The position numbers and the translations under genes were made by a program. This document shows positions 1 to 10,504 of a stretch of DNA of 64,000 nt, piece after piece; position 1 is the first letter of the stretch; each line of letters begins with the position of its first letter. The notes under the pieces were generated by a model, which ran no database searches, was not told where the DNA came from, and was given only the letters and a program-made list of their open reading frames with translations. The stretch is from Cristatella mucedo (Eukaryota > Bryozoa > Phylactolaemata > Cristatellidae): contig WPIO01000115.1 of assembly GCA_009760855.2 (NCBI GenBank), positions 726,501 through 790,500 of the forward strand, read 5' to 3'.

Positions 1-1095
1 ACACTAGACCACCATCCCTGTTGCAGAGCAACTTATCCCAGCCATAACCAAGATTTTAAATTCTTCTTCAGAAAAAGGGGTCGTACCAAAGTCCTTCAAA
101 TCGGCAATCGCTGGACAGTTACTTAAAAACCCTTGATTAGATACAGAGGTCCGTGCAAACTATCGCTCAGTTTCCTTTCTTCCTTTGTTGTCAAAGATTG
201 TGGAAAGAATTGTCGCAAAGCAGTGGTAGAACATATTAAAAATAACCAGAAGTCAGAAACATTTCAATCGGGTTTCAAGAACTACCACTTGACTGAAAGT
301 GCTCTCCATTTTAACAATGACAATCTGTGCGGTGAGGATGATGGGTATGTCAATGCCCAAGCTTTGCTAAGTTTCTCAGCTGCTTTCGATACAATTAATC
401 ACGATGTCCTACTTGAAAGATTGAGAACAATGATCGGTGTTGCAGATGAGGCACTGGTGTGGTTTAAACCGTACTCTTCTGATCGCGATCAATCCGTGTG
501 ACGTGGGGGTAACGTCTCACCCAGGAGACAGGTCAACTGCTGAATCTCTCAAGAGTCCGTCCTCAGCTCCATACTGTACAACATTTATGCTCAACCTCTC
601 GGACAAGTGATTAAGGCTGGTGGATTAGGATATCGCTATTACGCTGGCGATACCCAGTGGTATTTGTCATTAAAACCGTTGTAATCTGTTACAGCACCTC
701 ATAAACTGAATGCTTGCTTTACCGACGACATTGAATCCTGGATGTGAGAAAATTTCTCGGAACTAAACGACGATAGAACTGAACTGCTTCGGATAGAGAA
801 CCCTAAGCATATGGCAGGATTAAAAGGCTTTTTTCATCTAAAAGAAGATGTGGTTGTGCTACCATGACCACGTGCTCGTAATTTAGGTGCCGTTTTCTAC
901 AGCTGGCTGGATTTTAAAAGCTTCACTTTGAAGACTGCTTCTACGTCAATAGGCTCTCACAAAACGTCAAAGCAGATGCAGAAGCTGTGTATCTCTCGTT
1001 CGATTCAAGTCAGCAAATTGACTTCCGAGATTGAACTTAATTGAGCTTGCATCCCAAACTCCTTCTACTACCAAAAGGAATGCAAATGCATGGAC
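1..1095 (+). mobile_element. LINE-B remnant, RT to C-terminal part
   Basis: Decayed internal piece of the LINE-B non-LTR retrotransposon, truncated by the window edge. In pieces it reads the RT core seen intact elsewhere: the NYRPVS-like block near 150-180, the AAFDTINHDVLLERL block (catalytic region A) at about 380-425, and a GDTQ remnant of the YADD box near 640-660 (YAGDTQ, so the second catalytic Asp is not preserved in this form). Similarity to the better copy at 24700-27000 runs to about position 1095 and then stops. Several stops and frame changes make it a pseudogene. It has no 3' tail here. Confidence 0.85.
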
Positions 1096-2129
1096 TTTGT
1101 ATTAGGTGGATGTAGCGAAAACGGAAACCGTGCTATAAATCTTGCTATGCAAGTCCATACAAACTTTAGTATCCTCAAAAGAAAAGGTTAAGAAATTATG
1201 TTTTAAGCATGTGCTAACGAGTCTACTTTAAATAGTTTGGCAGCGATAGTTCTGATTAGAAACTGCATCTTCATGATTTGATCAGTAATACACGTTCTAT
1301 AGGAATTTAATAAATAATATTATCAAGTTAAAATATATTTCAGTTTTTATTTCTTACACATAATAATGAATTCAACTTGTACAGTTATTAACTTTAAATG
1401 GATCCAGGCTATAAACTGGGCATTTCGCTCACGATTACGTAAAGATGTTGTGCATATTCTTTACAGGATTTGTGAACAGCTTGAGCGAGCTCAATTTCTA
1501 ATCAGGAAATGTCCAGATTTCTCATATTTATCTTTTGATTGTCCCGTTTTTTATAGCTCGTTCCCGTATACAAGTAGGTAATATTATTACAGCTCAAGGG
1601 CGAATCGCATAGAGCACAATTTTTGTAAGGCTCTCAATACCGCGTTAAACGTCATGAGATAATGCACTTTTGAAACATGCATTGGGCTTTCCATCAGAAT
1701 AATTAATAAAGAAGGCTAACCCAACGAGTCATCTTAACACAAAGGTCTTTAAATCAGGCTTACCAAACTACCAGTGATATCACGCTCAAAGATCAACCAC
1801 CAAACTACCTCACTAGCAGTGATTAAGTGCAGTATGATAACCCTTAGTACTGGCACATAAATGTCATTAGATTCTTAAAAAGTGAGAAGTATAGCTGAGT
1901 TGGGAGGGAATTCAAGATAATGAGTAGTTTGGAAATAACAGGACATATCGGCTGGAAAGGATGGGCTAGGGTCGGCAACAAGCGGAGAAATTTCTATTGA
2001 TCTTGGAAGTGAGTACCATAGTCGAGAATCTATATAACGAATGTTTCTACGCCAGTGGTCTTATTTGTAAGAAATGACACTGCATTAGTTCCGGAAGCAA
2101 ATTTAAATTCTTATGTCTGTTTTGCTTTT
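1096..2129. other. Unassigned sequence between LINE-B remnant and duplication
   Basis: AT-rich sequence with no match to LINE-A, LINE-B or the SINEs that I can see. The longest open frame (1366-1581, 71 codons) has no recognisable domain and no convincing splice context, so I do not call it a gene. Confidence 0.5.
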
Positions 2130-2211
2130 ACTGCATCCCAAAGATCGATCAACTCATACCCGGCTCCAAGCAATGATAACGTAGGATCTCTGAAATCGCA
2201 AATCTACAATC

Positions 2212-2212
<1 letters not shown>

Positions 2213-2244
<32 letters not shown>

Positions 2245-2318
2245 TCACTTGATAAAGCGCCCTCAGAGAACTTAATCTCTCTCTAGGTGCTTTACATTTG
2301 CTGTAAAGTGAATACAAT
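2213..2318 (-). mobile_element. LINE-A, 3' terminal ~100 bp
   Basis: An (AAT)9-like tract followed by the reverse complement of the LINE-A 3' end (CACTTGATAAAGCGCCCTC, then the AGAGA/TCTCT stem region and the TTTGCTG box). This is a strongly 5'-truncated insertion. The equivalent place in duplication copy 2 (about 46330-46380) lacks it, so it inserted after the duplication. Confidence 0.85.
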
Positions 2319-2389
2319 CTAATATATGTATACATTTATTTATATAAACATATAACTCATTTGCATAGTCTCCCAATAAAACCTATCCC

Positions 2390-2505
2390 TACTCCTGCGT
2401 TTCACATAACTATGTTATGTGGTTCAAGCGGGCGACCCAGTCCATCTAATACATTTACCTTGACCTATGTCGGGATAGCACCTCAACCACTGGCCAAAAC
2501 CAATG
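2390..2505 (-). mobile_element. SINE1 copy (tRNA-derived), old
   Basis: On the minus strand it has the SINE1 order: an A-box-like region (GGCCAGTGGTTGAGG, complement at 2484-2498), then a B-box-like GGTTCAAG-type region, then the CATAT/GTGAAGCGC-like junction. It contains an extra segment (TCTAATACATTTACCTTGA) shared with the copies at 46432 and 52601, which marks a subfamily. Present in both duplication copies, so it predates the duplication. Assignment rests on by-eye alignment and is less certain than for the young SINE1 copies. Confidence 0.6.
2403..2421. repeat. 19-bp palindrome inside SINE1
   Basis: CACATAACTATGTTATGTG: arms of 8 bp around TAT. The partner at 46437-46455 keeps the palindrome with a paired C-G to A-T change at the third base pair. 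Confidence 0.7.
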
Positions 2506-3003
2506 AGGCAATCTAGCTCACCGTAGTTTCAATATTTCAATGCACGTCATGATATGTCACTACACAAGTCTGGGCTACGTGACCGCTGCTTTTTATGAGT
2601 GGCATGTCAGGTTTAATTTCTCTGTACTTTTTCATCTCTTCGTGCATTGGCAGCCTCTGAAGTCGAACCTGTCTGTTGATGAAGTCACAGAAGGTTCCCT
2701 AAGACGTAAAGGTTAAATTCCACGAAGATACCGTCGACGTCGAGGTTTAATCACACGAAAATACACCAACCCTCATATTCTTGAGGGAGCCAAAAAATAT
2801 CCAGGCATTGCTGGGGTTGTTTTGAATGAGGGCTAAACGTCGGCTGCGATTCAACCGTTAATACTCGATGCTTTTGTGTACCTAACTTGCTGGAAAATTA
2901 GCAGGACTTGCCAGCGTTGGAATCACGCAGGGCCCACACAAGGCTTTTCAGCTATGAGGCACCTGGGAAACAAGCACCCGGCTAGTGATGGTGAGGTCAT
3001 TAC

Positions 3004-3487
3004 AGAGCCAAGTTCTTACGCTCACCCACAAGGCCCGCCACGGCTTGGCTCCTTCGTACCTAGCTGAACTGCTGCATCAGTTATAGCCTCTTTGCACCCT
3101 CAGGTCCTGTGAGAAAAAATAAATTAGCTGTTCTATTCCTCCGCTAACAGACCGTTGGCGACAGAAACTTTAGCTCTGCAGGTCCAAGTCTGTGGAACTC
3201 GCTTCCATAATTCTTACGCAACGACAACTACTTTCCTACTGCCGACTATGGCTCATCCTTTTCAGCGGTCCTGAGCTGCTATTTCCGTGCTACTCACTAC
3301 CTCAACTGCTCTCCTGACTCTGCTATGCTTCCCACTTTCTCTTTATAGCGTGAGACGAAGTCTGTTGGCTACCGAATGCGTACCGAAAGCCGCTTAGGTT
3401 CTGAGTGGGCTCTACAAAACTCTCCTGCGTAACCCCCGCATGGTCTTGATGACTTTGTGGAGTTACTGACGGAGATACACTACCTTA
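3004..3487 (+). mobile_element. LINE-B 3' fragment with target-site duplication
   Basis: Starts in the C-terminal coding part (AGTTCTTACGCTCACCCACA; AARHGLA-like coding region) and runs through the 3' UTR (CGCTTAGG...CTCTCCTGCGTAAC) to the tail ACACTACCTTACATT. It is flanked by CATTAC at 2998-3003 and 3488-3493. Part of the right CATTAC may be tail, because the tail itself repeats ACATT. The paralogous site in copy 2 (47031-47036, CAGTAC) is empty, which confirms the insertion borders and shows it is younger than the duplication. Confidence 0.92.
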
Positions 3488-3737
3488 CATTACTGGGAAA
3501 AGGATAGTCTCGGGTAGCTCCGGGGATTTGGTCTGAGAAAAGTATCCGGCTGCAGCGATATTGCGCACTAAAACTTGATGAAATGGATTCCCTTTGTCCA
3601 TTTGCTTGCTTGAAACTTGAAAGCTCCCTGCAGAGTCTGACAATTTAAGTGAGCTTGCAATCATTCAATCGAATGTCCTCTATACCTATCATATGCACGG
3701 GAAAGAATACCGGGCGAAGCTTTAAGCCAGGAGTTTA

Positions 3738-4202
3738 TCTCCGTCTGCAACCCCACGAAGTCAAAGAGTCTATGTCGGTCTTACGCTGGAGATTTTTGAA
3801 TAGCACACTGACAGCCTTAGCGGCTTTTGGCACGCATTCGGTAGCCAACAGGCTTTATCTCACGCCACAAAGAGAAAGTGGGAAGCATAGCAGAGTCAGG
3901 AGAGCAGTTGAGTCAGTGAGTAGCCTGGAAGTAGCAGCTCAGGACAGCTGAACAAGATGAGCCATAGTCGGCAGCAGGAGAGTAGTTGTCGTTGGGTTAG
4001 AACTGTGGAAGTGAGTCCCACTAGGTCATGCAGAGCTAAAGCTTCTGTCGCCCACGGTCTTTAAGTGGAGGAATAGAACAGCTAATTTGTTATCCACACA
4101 GGATCACAGGGAGAGAAGAAGCTGAAACTGGTGCAGCACTTCAGCTAGGTACGAAGGAGCCAAGCCGTGGCCGGCCTTGTGGTTCAGCGTAAGAACTTTG
4201 GA
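3738..4202 (-). mobile_element. LINE-B 3' fragment, shared by both duplication copies
   Basis: Reverse-complement LINE-B 3' end: begins at the 3' terminus (GTTTATCTCCGTCTGCAAC) and extends into the C-terminal coding region (GGCCTTGTGGTTCAGCGTAA). The same fragment with the same truncation point lies at 47283-47745, so it inserted before the duplication. Confidence 0.9.
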
Positions 4203-4409
4203 ATATAGCAAAAGTATGGGTGCCTCACACATGATATTTCGATATTAGTTATTACATTGATGAGATGTAGGCTATAAACTGTGTAACAAGGTATATTTAC
4301 AGTAGATTCCCTAAGCTCACTAACTGTCATAGGCTCTCTAAGTGATATTTTACGGTTGAAATCTGTGACACCCCACTGCAGGCCTCTAACCCATGAAATG
4401 GGTGAAAAC

Positions 4410-4588
4410 GTTTGTGAATTACAGAAGTAATAACGTGATATAAAAAATGCACGGTTGAAATTAAACGTGGTATCCCTGTCTAAGCAAGCCAGAATTGTAG
4501 CAATCGTACGAAGCTGAAAGTAGACAGACTTGATTGTGGATGTGATGTGTGCATCTAACGAAAGGTCACTTTGCAACATGACCTGTAT
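4410..4588 (-). mobile_element. LINE-A internal fragment (C-terminal coding)
   Basis: Antisense LINE-A. The open frame on the minus strand reads MLQSDLSLDAHITSTIKS followed by a YFQL-like block, matching the conserved LQSDLSLDDHISS block of other LINE-A copies. It is interrupted at about 4588 by a plus-strand LINE-A 3' end and probably resumes at 4800. The same arrangement is present at 48240-48445. Confidence 0.85.
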
Positions 4589-4797
4589 GGCCTTATCCCG
4601 CTGACACTGTGCATGCTGTCACTAACCACACTTGCATGCTGACCTTGTATATATCACCTCTAACCATGTTATTCTTGTCGATTAGCGAGCATGCTACCAC
4701 TAACCTTTCGATCGTGCTTCCTGTGCAGCAATTTTAAAACGCCAAGGAAGAGATTGATGTCTCTGAGGGTGCTTTAATAGGTGTTTTCTTATTGTTA
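4589..4797 (+). mobile_element. LINE-A 3' UTR inserted in an antisense LINE-A
   Basis: Plus-strand LINE-A 3' UTR: GCTGACACTGTGCATGCTGTC, repeated GCATGCT-type motifs, GAAGAGATTGATGTCTCTGAG (3' stem region), and an ATT-rich tail. It sits inside an older minus-strand LINE-A (4410-4588 and 4800-5215). The nested pair is conserved in duplication copy 2 (48447-48650). Confidence 0.82.
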
Positions 4798-4799
4798 TT

Positions 4800-5215
4800 A
4801 GTATAAGGTCAAATCGCAGAAACCTAATAAATGCCGCGATAAATAAAGGCTGTTGTAGTTTTCTTTTTGGAATGCAGACAAGTCAGCAGATGTCCCGATG
4901 CATATTGGAACGAGTTCCACTGTTTGAAATCATACACATTAAAGGCATGGTCTCCAAAGGATTCAAGGTTTCTGCAATGTGCTGGTAAACAATTAGATTA
5001 AGAAAAGTAAATGGTACGACGCTTAGCCTGGTGGGGAAGAGGATCCGATAGTTAGGCTGGAGCCAAAGGATAATGAGATATAGAAGTGAGTTACATAACC
5101 TTGAAGTCAATGTATTGTTTGACTGTGAGCCAGTGCAGATTGGCGAGAAGTGTTGTGATTTGGCAGCGGCTACGATCGCGACTGACGAGACTAGCTGGAC
5201 ATATATCCATGTTAA
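4800..5215 (-). mobile_element. LINE-A 3' coding fragment
   Basis: Antisense LINE-A C-terminal region. Minus-strand matches include the regions encoding the NSLPTCIRTSPDLTTFK-like end and the LLADLHWLPV block. Heavily mutated. The counterpart in copy 2 is 48655-49060. Confidence 0.82.
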
Positions 5216-5479
5216 GTTAACGTTCACTGTGATGAGACAAGTGAATAAAGCCCGTATATTAATGGAGGTGTTAAGGAGAAACATTTAAAGTGCTGTTAGT
5301 GATGTGCTACACTACCACTCATGGGCATACACTTTTTTGACTTTACTATTTTTTTTAGCCAAGCATTGTCAGGCACGAACTTGGGTGGTTTCTAAAACTA
5401 ATCATACTGTATTTATTTTGTCCCACTGCAGACTTTCTCTTTTACTGGCAGGTAGACGTCTTTTCTATCTGTGAAGTAT

Positions 5480-5488
5480 GCTAACACG
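5480..5488. other. Empty target site of the LINE-B at 49335
   Basis: GCTAACACG here is the unoccupied paralogue of the 9-bp target duplicated around the LINE-B insertion in copy 2 (GCTAACATG 49326-49334 and GCTGACATG 49985-49993). Confidence 0.85.
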
Positions 5489-6138
5489 GCTAACCATTTG
5501 GTACTTCTTTCAATGTCAGAATTTTAAATTATGCACGGATATTTGATAAAGAAAGAAAGAGTAAATGCAATTGAAGACATGTGGTTTAGGTATCATATTT
5601 CACATCCTTCTTCATTACTTTGCTCTAGGAAATTGCATCATAAAATTAAAAATACCAATTAAAAAAAACGAACGGTAAGTTATGAGAATCTCATAATAAC
5701 ATTGAGGAAATTAATTTTTCAAATATAAGCAAATTAATTACAAACCGATCCCAAAGCGTCGTATTTATAGCAAAAAATATTGTGAATATTTTTGGGAACA
5801 CTACACTATAAAACAAATTACTGAATCCAGTACGGGAATTTATTGTTTAAGGAACGGTAATAGCCTTTGGGTACCGAATGATAGCTGCTGTAATAAAAAT
5901 CTGCTGAACACTAATGCATCTATTTGGCTGTACGATAAAGTTTATAGTAGTTATTCAAGTATTTTGGGCATCGTAAAACCGACGATTGTACTTAACAAGC
6001 TGCCTTTGGAATCGTTAAAAGCGGCGTAGAAAGCGAAGTAAACCCAAGGTCAGCCTTTCTGCTACCCACATTTATATAGAAACACATTATATTTTATTAC
6101 ATTTATATTCCATTATTTAGCAACGTACATTATGTAAC

Positions 6139-6160
6139 ATATATATATATATATATATTA
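6139..6160. repeat. (TA)n microsatellite
   Basis: About 11 AT dinucleotides. The paralogous tract at 50588-50628 is about twice as long. Confidence 0.95.
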
Positions 6161-7054
6161 TATTGTCTCCACATTTATATAGCTACATCAGACGATTGGC
6201 TGCTATTACTAAACTGTAACCTTGCCGTAAAGAACTAGCGGCTACAGGCACCTCACAGGCAACGAGATTCAGACACATCGAGCACCTATTCTGTCGAGAG
6301 AGCTTTTTTCACTCCCGCTAGCTGTAGGCAATAGCAATACAGAATTGCCGACAGCATGACTCAAGCCTACGACTTTGTCGTGTATTGGGTTGCTTCGGAC
6401 CTGACTCGGACCCGGCTTACAAGCAGAGATACTTCTTCGTGTCTTTCAGATATCGTGTTTTCACAAAGGCAGCTAGCTAGATGCTAAAGAAAAAGGAGAA
6501 ACTTGCAGAAGTTAGTGCATACCCTAATAAAGTTTCAGAGTAGCCGTTGAATTCAAGCACTTGTGCGATAAAGAGTAATGATAAAGTTCTGAGACGACAC
6601 GATTGACACCACTGGTAACGTCCGGATGTCGTAAAACACGAATTCAGTTAGTCTGCCCATCACGTTATAAAGTAGCACGTCCTTTACTTCTAATTAAACA
6701 GAGCCTCGCCACCCTTGATTATTATATCTCCGGTGTGTCTATCTCAAAGCCTAGCCACTTTGCACCAGCTGTATGCGCCTGAATGAAAGGGCCAATTGAC
6801 CAGCAAGCAGTGAGTTACGAAAGTAGAGGCGGGATGTCACAGATCCATGAACCAATTTAGACGTGAAATTTCTGTCTAAAACAGCCCGAATTGCAGCGAT
6901 GTTACGTTGCTGAAAGTATTCAGACTAGATTGTAAAGCTGATGCGTTCTTCTAACGAAAGATCACTTCAGAGCGTTACACCTAGATTTCTTACACATTCA
7001 ACAGGAGATATGCTTTCAAAGGCGATTTTGAGTGTCAGTCTTTCCAATTTCTGA

Positions 7055-7206
7055 ATATAAATAAAAAAAATTCCTTTGTGTACCGCCCTAATAGAACTAT
7101 AACTCTATTCATGTGCTTCACATATGCCTCAGCGCTCGAGCCGACGACCTCAGCCAGACCTTATTCGATGGCAAGCACCTTAACCACTGGACCAACCCAG
7201 CTCGGC
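7055..7206 (-). mobile_element. SINE1 copy
   Basis: On the minus strand: CTGGGTTGGTCCAGTGGTTAA (A-box region), then GGCTCGAG (B-box region), the GGCATATGTGAAGC junction, and a LINE-A-like tail (AGTTATAGTTCTATTAGGGCGG). It splits the LINE-A fragment; the copy 2 site (about 53292-53305) is empty. A GAACAC-rich tandem repeat abuts its head. Confidence 0.88.
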
Positions 7207-7317
7207 AGAACACTTGAAGAAACACAGAACGCAGAACACTCTCTAGAAAAACTCTGAAGAAACACTCTGAAACACTCAGAAGAAACACAAAACGCAGAAC
7301 ACTCTGAAGAACACTTG
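7207..7317. repeat. Imperfect GAACACTCTGAAGAAACAC minisatellite
   Basis: About six imperfect units built from AGAACACT, CTGAAGAAACAC and AAACGCAGAACACT. It lies exactly between the SINE1 head and the resumed LINE-A (CTTGGTTTACCC) and is absent from copy 2, where the single AGTACACTTGG is found instead. It probably expanded from the target sequence at insertion. Confidence 0.85.
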
Positions 7318-7611
7318 GTTTACCCAAAACTAGCAAGTTTCTTTCATCATCATTCAATATAAGGAATTCGGCTGCCAACCATGTTCGGATGTCATCTATA
7401 TAAAAAGCAAGAGAGTTAAGAGAGTTTGAGGTGCGGTTGGGCTGGAGGATCAAGGTAAAAGTACAACTTAGTGTCATCTGCATAGAAGTGAAAGCCTAGA
7501 TTGTGCTCGGCAATCACAGTTGCAAGAAAGGGAGTATACACCACGAGAAGAACGAAACTAAGTACAGATCCTTGATGTACCCCATATTTAAGAGATGCGG
7601 CAGATTATCTT

Positions 7612-8744
7612 GCCTTGGCCTTCAGCAGGAACATGATCTTTATGACTGGATCATCTAATCTTTGGGTTTCAAAGCTCAAAATGATGCTACCCTGCTTTTG
7701 GTGCACCTATACTTGAATTATCTACACAGGGCAACAAGGGCTACTGCCTTTTTCGGAAATATGTTTCATGGAAGCGTTCCTAGATCTTTTTCAAGATACG
7801 TACTCTCAGAAAAATTGAAAGCCCGCACGCGTTTTCTAAGACGTTGTTATACGAGCAGTTGAAAGGCGACGAATAAGCAAGGAACTGAATGCACCTAAAG
7901 ACTAGGATCGCAATCGTAGTGCTTCCCAATTATCCCTCAGTTGATGCAACTTGGCTATATTTGCTTACGAATAAAATGAGGGCTTTTTGTCACAGCTCTT
8001 ACAAAGGCGCCGTACCTGCTTCTCAAATAATATTGAAAATTGCAATACATTTGAGATAGCACCTTCAGAGAACTCAAACTATTTCTAGGCACTTTGCATT
8101 TGCTGCAGAAGAAGCACGATAAAATGGTTAAGGGGTTTATGCTCAGTGAAACATGAGGAACATGGTTAGGGGTGACTTGCACAGACCTTCCATGCTACTA
8201 AGGTTAGTAAAGTCTCTATGATTTAAAATCAGCAATTGCATCGGGGCTAGTCTCCGCCGAAGTGGGAAAGCTACTGAGAAAGCCACAGCCATGATGCTGG
8301 TTTACAGAGTCCCCGAGTCACTAATCAAGGAGTGCCGGCCTCAAGATGATGGTACGGGAAATAATGTCAATAGCCTAAGGCCATATTTGTCTGCCACATG
8401 CACAGTATCCTTTCTGCCAACACAAACGAGTATCATTATCAAGCAAGCAGCAGACAACGCGACACCCAGATTCAACTCCTGTAGCGTCTGCATGAGATCT
8501 AGGTGTATTGTTTGAATATGACGCTTCACTAGACAATCACTTCCCTCATTATCTAATTACGACATAACGCGTTTTGTATTTCCGACAAACAGGTTGTCTA
8601 GACAAACGTTTCGATTATTTCTTCTATTGAGTTGTCCACTGAGCTTTCCAGAGAAAGGAACATGTCACCTCAAAAATGCAATGGTCAGACGTGTGTAATA
8701 GCATAGTAGTAGTATGTAGTAATGACCTGACTAGAGTCTTTTTA
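7612..8744. repeat. Tandem-duplicated subunit, first member
   Basis: Matches 9163-10090 plus 10750-10925, and 54226-55375 of copy 2. It starts with TGGCCTT..GGAACATGATC just at the end of the LINE-A similarity, contains an old LINE-A 3' end (-) at about 8045-8195, and ends with CATTATCTAATT...GAGTTGTCCACTGAGCTTT. Copy 2 has one member only, so the doubling occurred in copy 1 after the large duplication, or one member was lost from copy 2. Confidence 0.85.
8045..8195 (-). mobile_element. Old LINE-A 3' end
   Basis: GATAGCACCTTCAGAGAACTC followed by TTCTAGGCACTTTGCATTTGC is the complement of the LINE-A 3' stem region and upstream 3' UTR. Also present at 9610-9770 and 54675-54830, so it is part of the repeated subunit. 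Confidence 0.8.
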
Positions 8745-9162
8745 GAGAGGTCCTGGGACATGATCTAAATTGAATATCACTTTAATGATCTTAGTTATTC
8801 GTGGCAGCAGCAGATCTATGCTTCGTAGAAATAAGATAGTGGGAATAGGGTCCAAAAGACTAGTTGTCTTCTTTGATTGGGATATGAACTTCAGGACGAG
8901 GTCTCTAGTGCCCTTCTTGAATGTAGACGTTGGATGCTGCATTGAATTGTGGGACAGCATACAAGGGGGCGCTGCTATCGTATGGGTGGACCTCATGTAT
9001 ATCTTCTGGACAAAGAAGCTAGACAAGCGATTGGCTAGATAATCGCAGGGATGATTAGGTACGGAGATAACATGAGGGTGGTCAAGAAAATGGTTGATCG
9101 TCGAAATCAGTATTTTTGGATTGTGCATCTTTGATTCAACAATGTTTTCATAGAAGCTAGAT
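8745..9162 (-). mobile_element. LINE-A RT N-terminal fragment
   Basis: Antisense LINE-A. The minus-strand frame 8742-9182 encodes FKKGTRDLVLKFISQSKKTT and LLDPIPTILFLRSIDLLLPRI, matching the segment that precedes the RT fingers in the full-length copies. It stops where the second tandem subunit begins. Confidence 0.88.
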
Positions 9163-10087
9163 ATGGCCTTTGATAGGAGCACGATTTTTACGACCAGAGC
9201 GTCCCATCTTTACGTTACAAAGCCTTCTCTGATGCCAGAGTGCTTTTCGTGGGTGACCCGATCTATACTTGAAATATCTAAATAGAGCCGCAAGGGGTGC
9301 TGACTTTTTCAGAAATATGTTTTGTGAAAGCGAGCTTGAATCAATGTCAAGATACGTGCTCTAAGCTTAACAAAAGCTGGCAGGAGTCTCTTAAGAGGCT
9401 TTTCTATCAGCAGTTTAAAGACGACGAATAAGCCTGGAATGGAGTGCACCTGATGACTGCCATCATAATCATAGAGCTTCCCATATATCAATCAGTCGAA
9501 GACACTTGGCGTCGGACATATATTTGCATTCGAATAATTCACGGCTTTTTTAAAGCTCATAGGGAAGCTCTGTACCTGTCTTTTAAGGAATAAAAAGTAG
9601 CAATACATTTGAAACGGCATCCTCAGAGAGCTCAGTCTCTTTCTAGGCACTTAATATTTGCTGCAAAGGAAGCACGGTAGAATAGTTAGCAGTTGCAAGC
9701 TCAATGACAAGCATACATGGTTGAGGATTATATGCACTGACCCTTGCATGCAAATAAGGTTAGTAATGTATCTCTGATTTAAAATCAGCAATTGCATTGG
9801 GGCTAGTCCCTGCCGAACTTGGAAAGCTACTGAGAAAGCCAAAGCCGTTATGCTGGTTTAAAGAGTTCCCGAGTCACTAATCAAGGTCTGCCGGCCTAAA
9901 GATGAAAGTAAGACAAATTAAGTCAATAGCTTAAGGTTTGCCACATGCACAGTGTCACTTCTGCCAAAACAAAAGAGTATTATTATTAAGCAAGCAGCAG
10001 ACAACAAGACACCCAGATTCAACTCCTTTAGCATCTGCATGATATCTAGGTGTATTGTTCGAATGTGACCTTTCACTACACAATCAC

Positions 10088-10490
10088 CTCAGCTCCACAG
10101 TCCAGTCTACCTCTTTTCAGCATGTAGCATCGCAAGGTTGAGGAACAAGGCTTAGGACTTTCGTACGTTTCATGTTTTGGCACCATTGATGGAGCATTAT
10201 TTAGGGCTACGTAGACCTTGTGGCAGCCCTCTCACCCTATTTGTAAAGCGGTGTTCATACAGTGAGTCGGGCTTCTGTAAAATGCAGTCCTGCTGCTGGT
10301 CTTCCTTCTTGTAATGCGTTTACATAGTCAGTTTTTTCTCAGCCTCACTTTCTTCATTTTTGAACCCAGTAGCAATTTGGGGCGAATCTGGTCGGTTCGA
10401 TCGGTTTTCTTTGCAGCAAATGTAAAGCACCTAGAAATAGAATGAGTTCTGTGAGGGACCTTTATCAAGCCTAATATTATGATTACTAAT
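10088..10490 (+). mobile_element. LINE-A pieces, internally deleted
   Basis: Begins with CAGCTCCACAGTC, the LINE-A segment after the SDLSLDDHIS block, and ends with a clear LINE-A 3' terminus at about 10410-10490 (GCAGCAAATGTAAAGCACC, AGAATGAGTTCTGTGAGGG, TTTATCAAG). The middle (10140-10400) does not align, so this is either a rearranged LINE-A or two separate pieces. Confidence 0.65.
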
Positions 10491-10504
10491 ACAACAGGAA
10501 AATT

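Larger units (their letters stand above)
5216..6754. other. Non-repeat part of the duplication unit
   Basis: Matches 49075-51116 of copy 2 but no LINE or SINE family I recognise. Contains a (TA)n microsatellite at 6139-6160 and a tRNA-like stretch near 6330-6425 (see findings). No open frame with recognisable domains. Confidence 0.6.
6755..7611 (-). mobile_element. LINE-A RT/C-terminal fragment, split by SINE1
   Basis: Antisense LINE-A covering the C-terminal domain back to the RT. After removal of the SINE1 and tandem repeat at 7055-7317 it reads through the LNDD/LLVLGKPSV block and the region encoding FYADD (complement GCATAGAAGTGAAAGCC at about 7480). It ends at about 7600, where the duplicated unit starts. 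The counterpart is 52990-53625 in copy 2. Decayed. Confidence 0.85.

Noticed and set aside
1088-1160. Inverted ATGGACTT / AAGTCCAT pair as a transposon terminus
   Set aside because: The arms are only about 8-10 bp, there is no target duplication and no second copy was seen.
1366-1581. 71-codon open frame in AT-rich sequence
   Set aside because: No domain, no start or splice context, and length expected by chance in this composition.
2220-2245. Stand-alone (AAT)n microsatellites (also 20211, 58363)
   Set aside because: Each is the 3' tail of a LINE-A copy, not an independent locus.
3649-3951. 100-codon open frame (+)
   Set aside because: Mostly the antisense strand of the LINE-B 3' end at 3738-4202. 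Not a gene.
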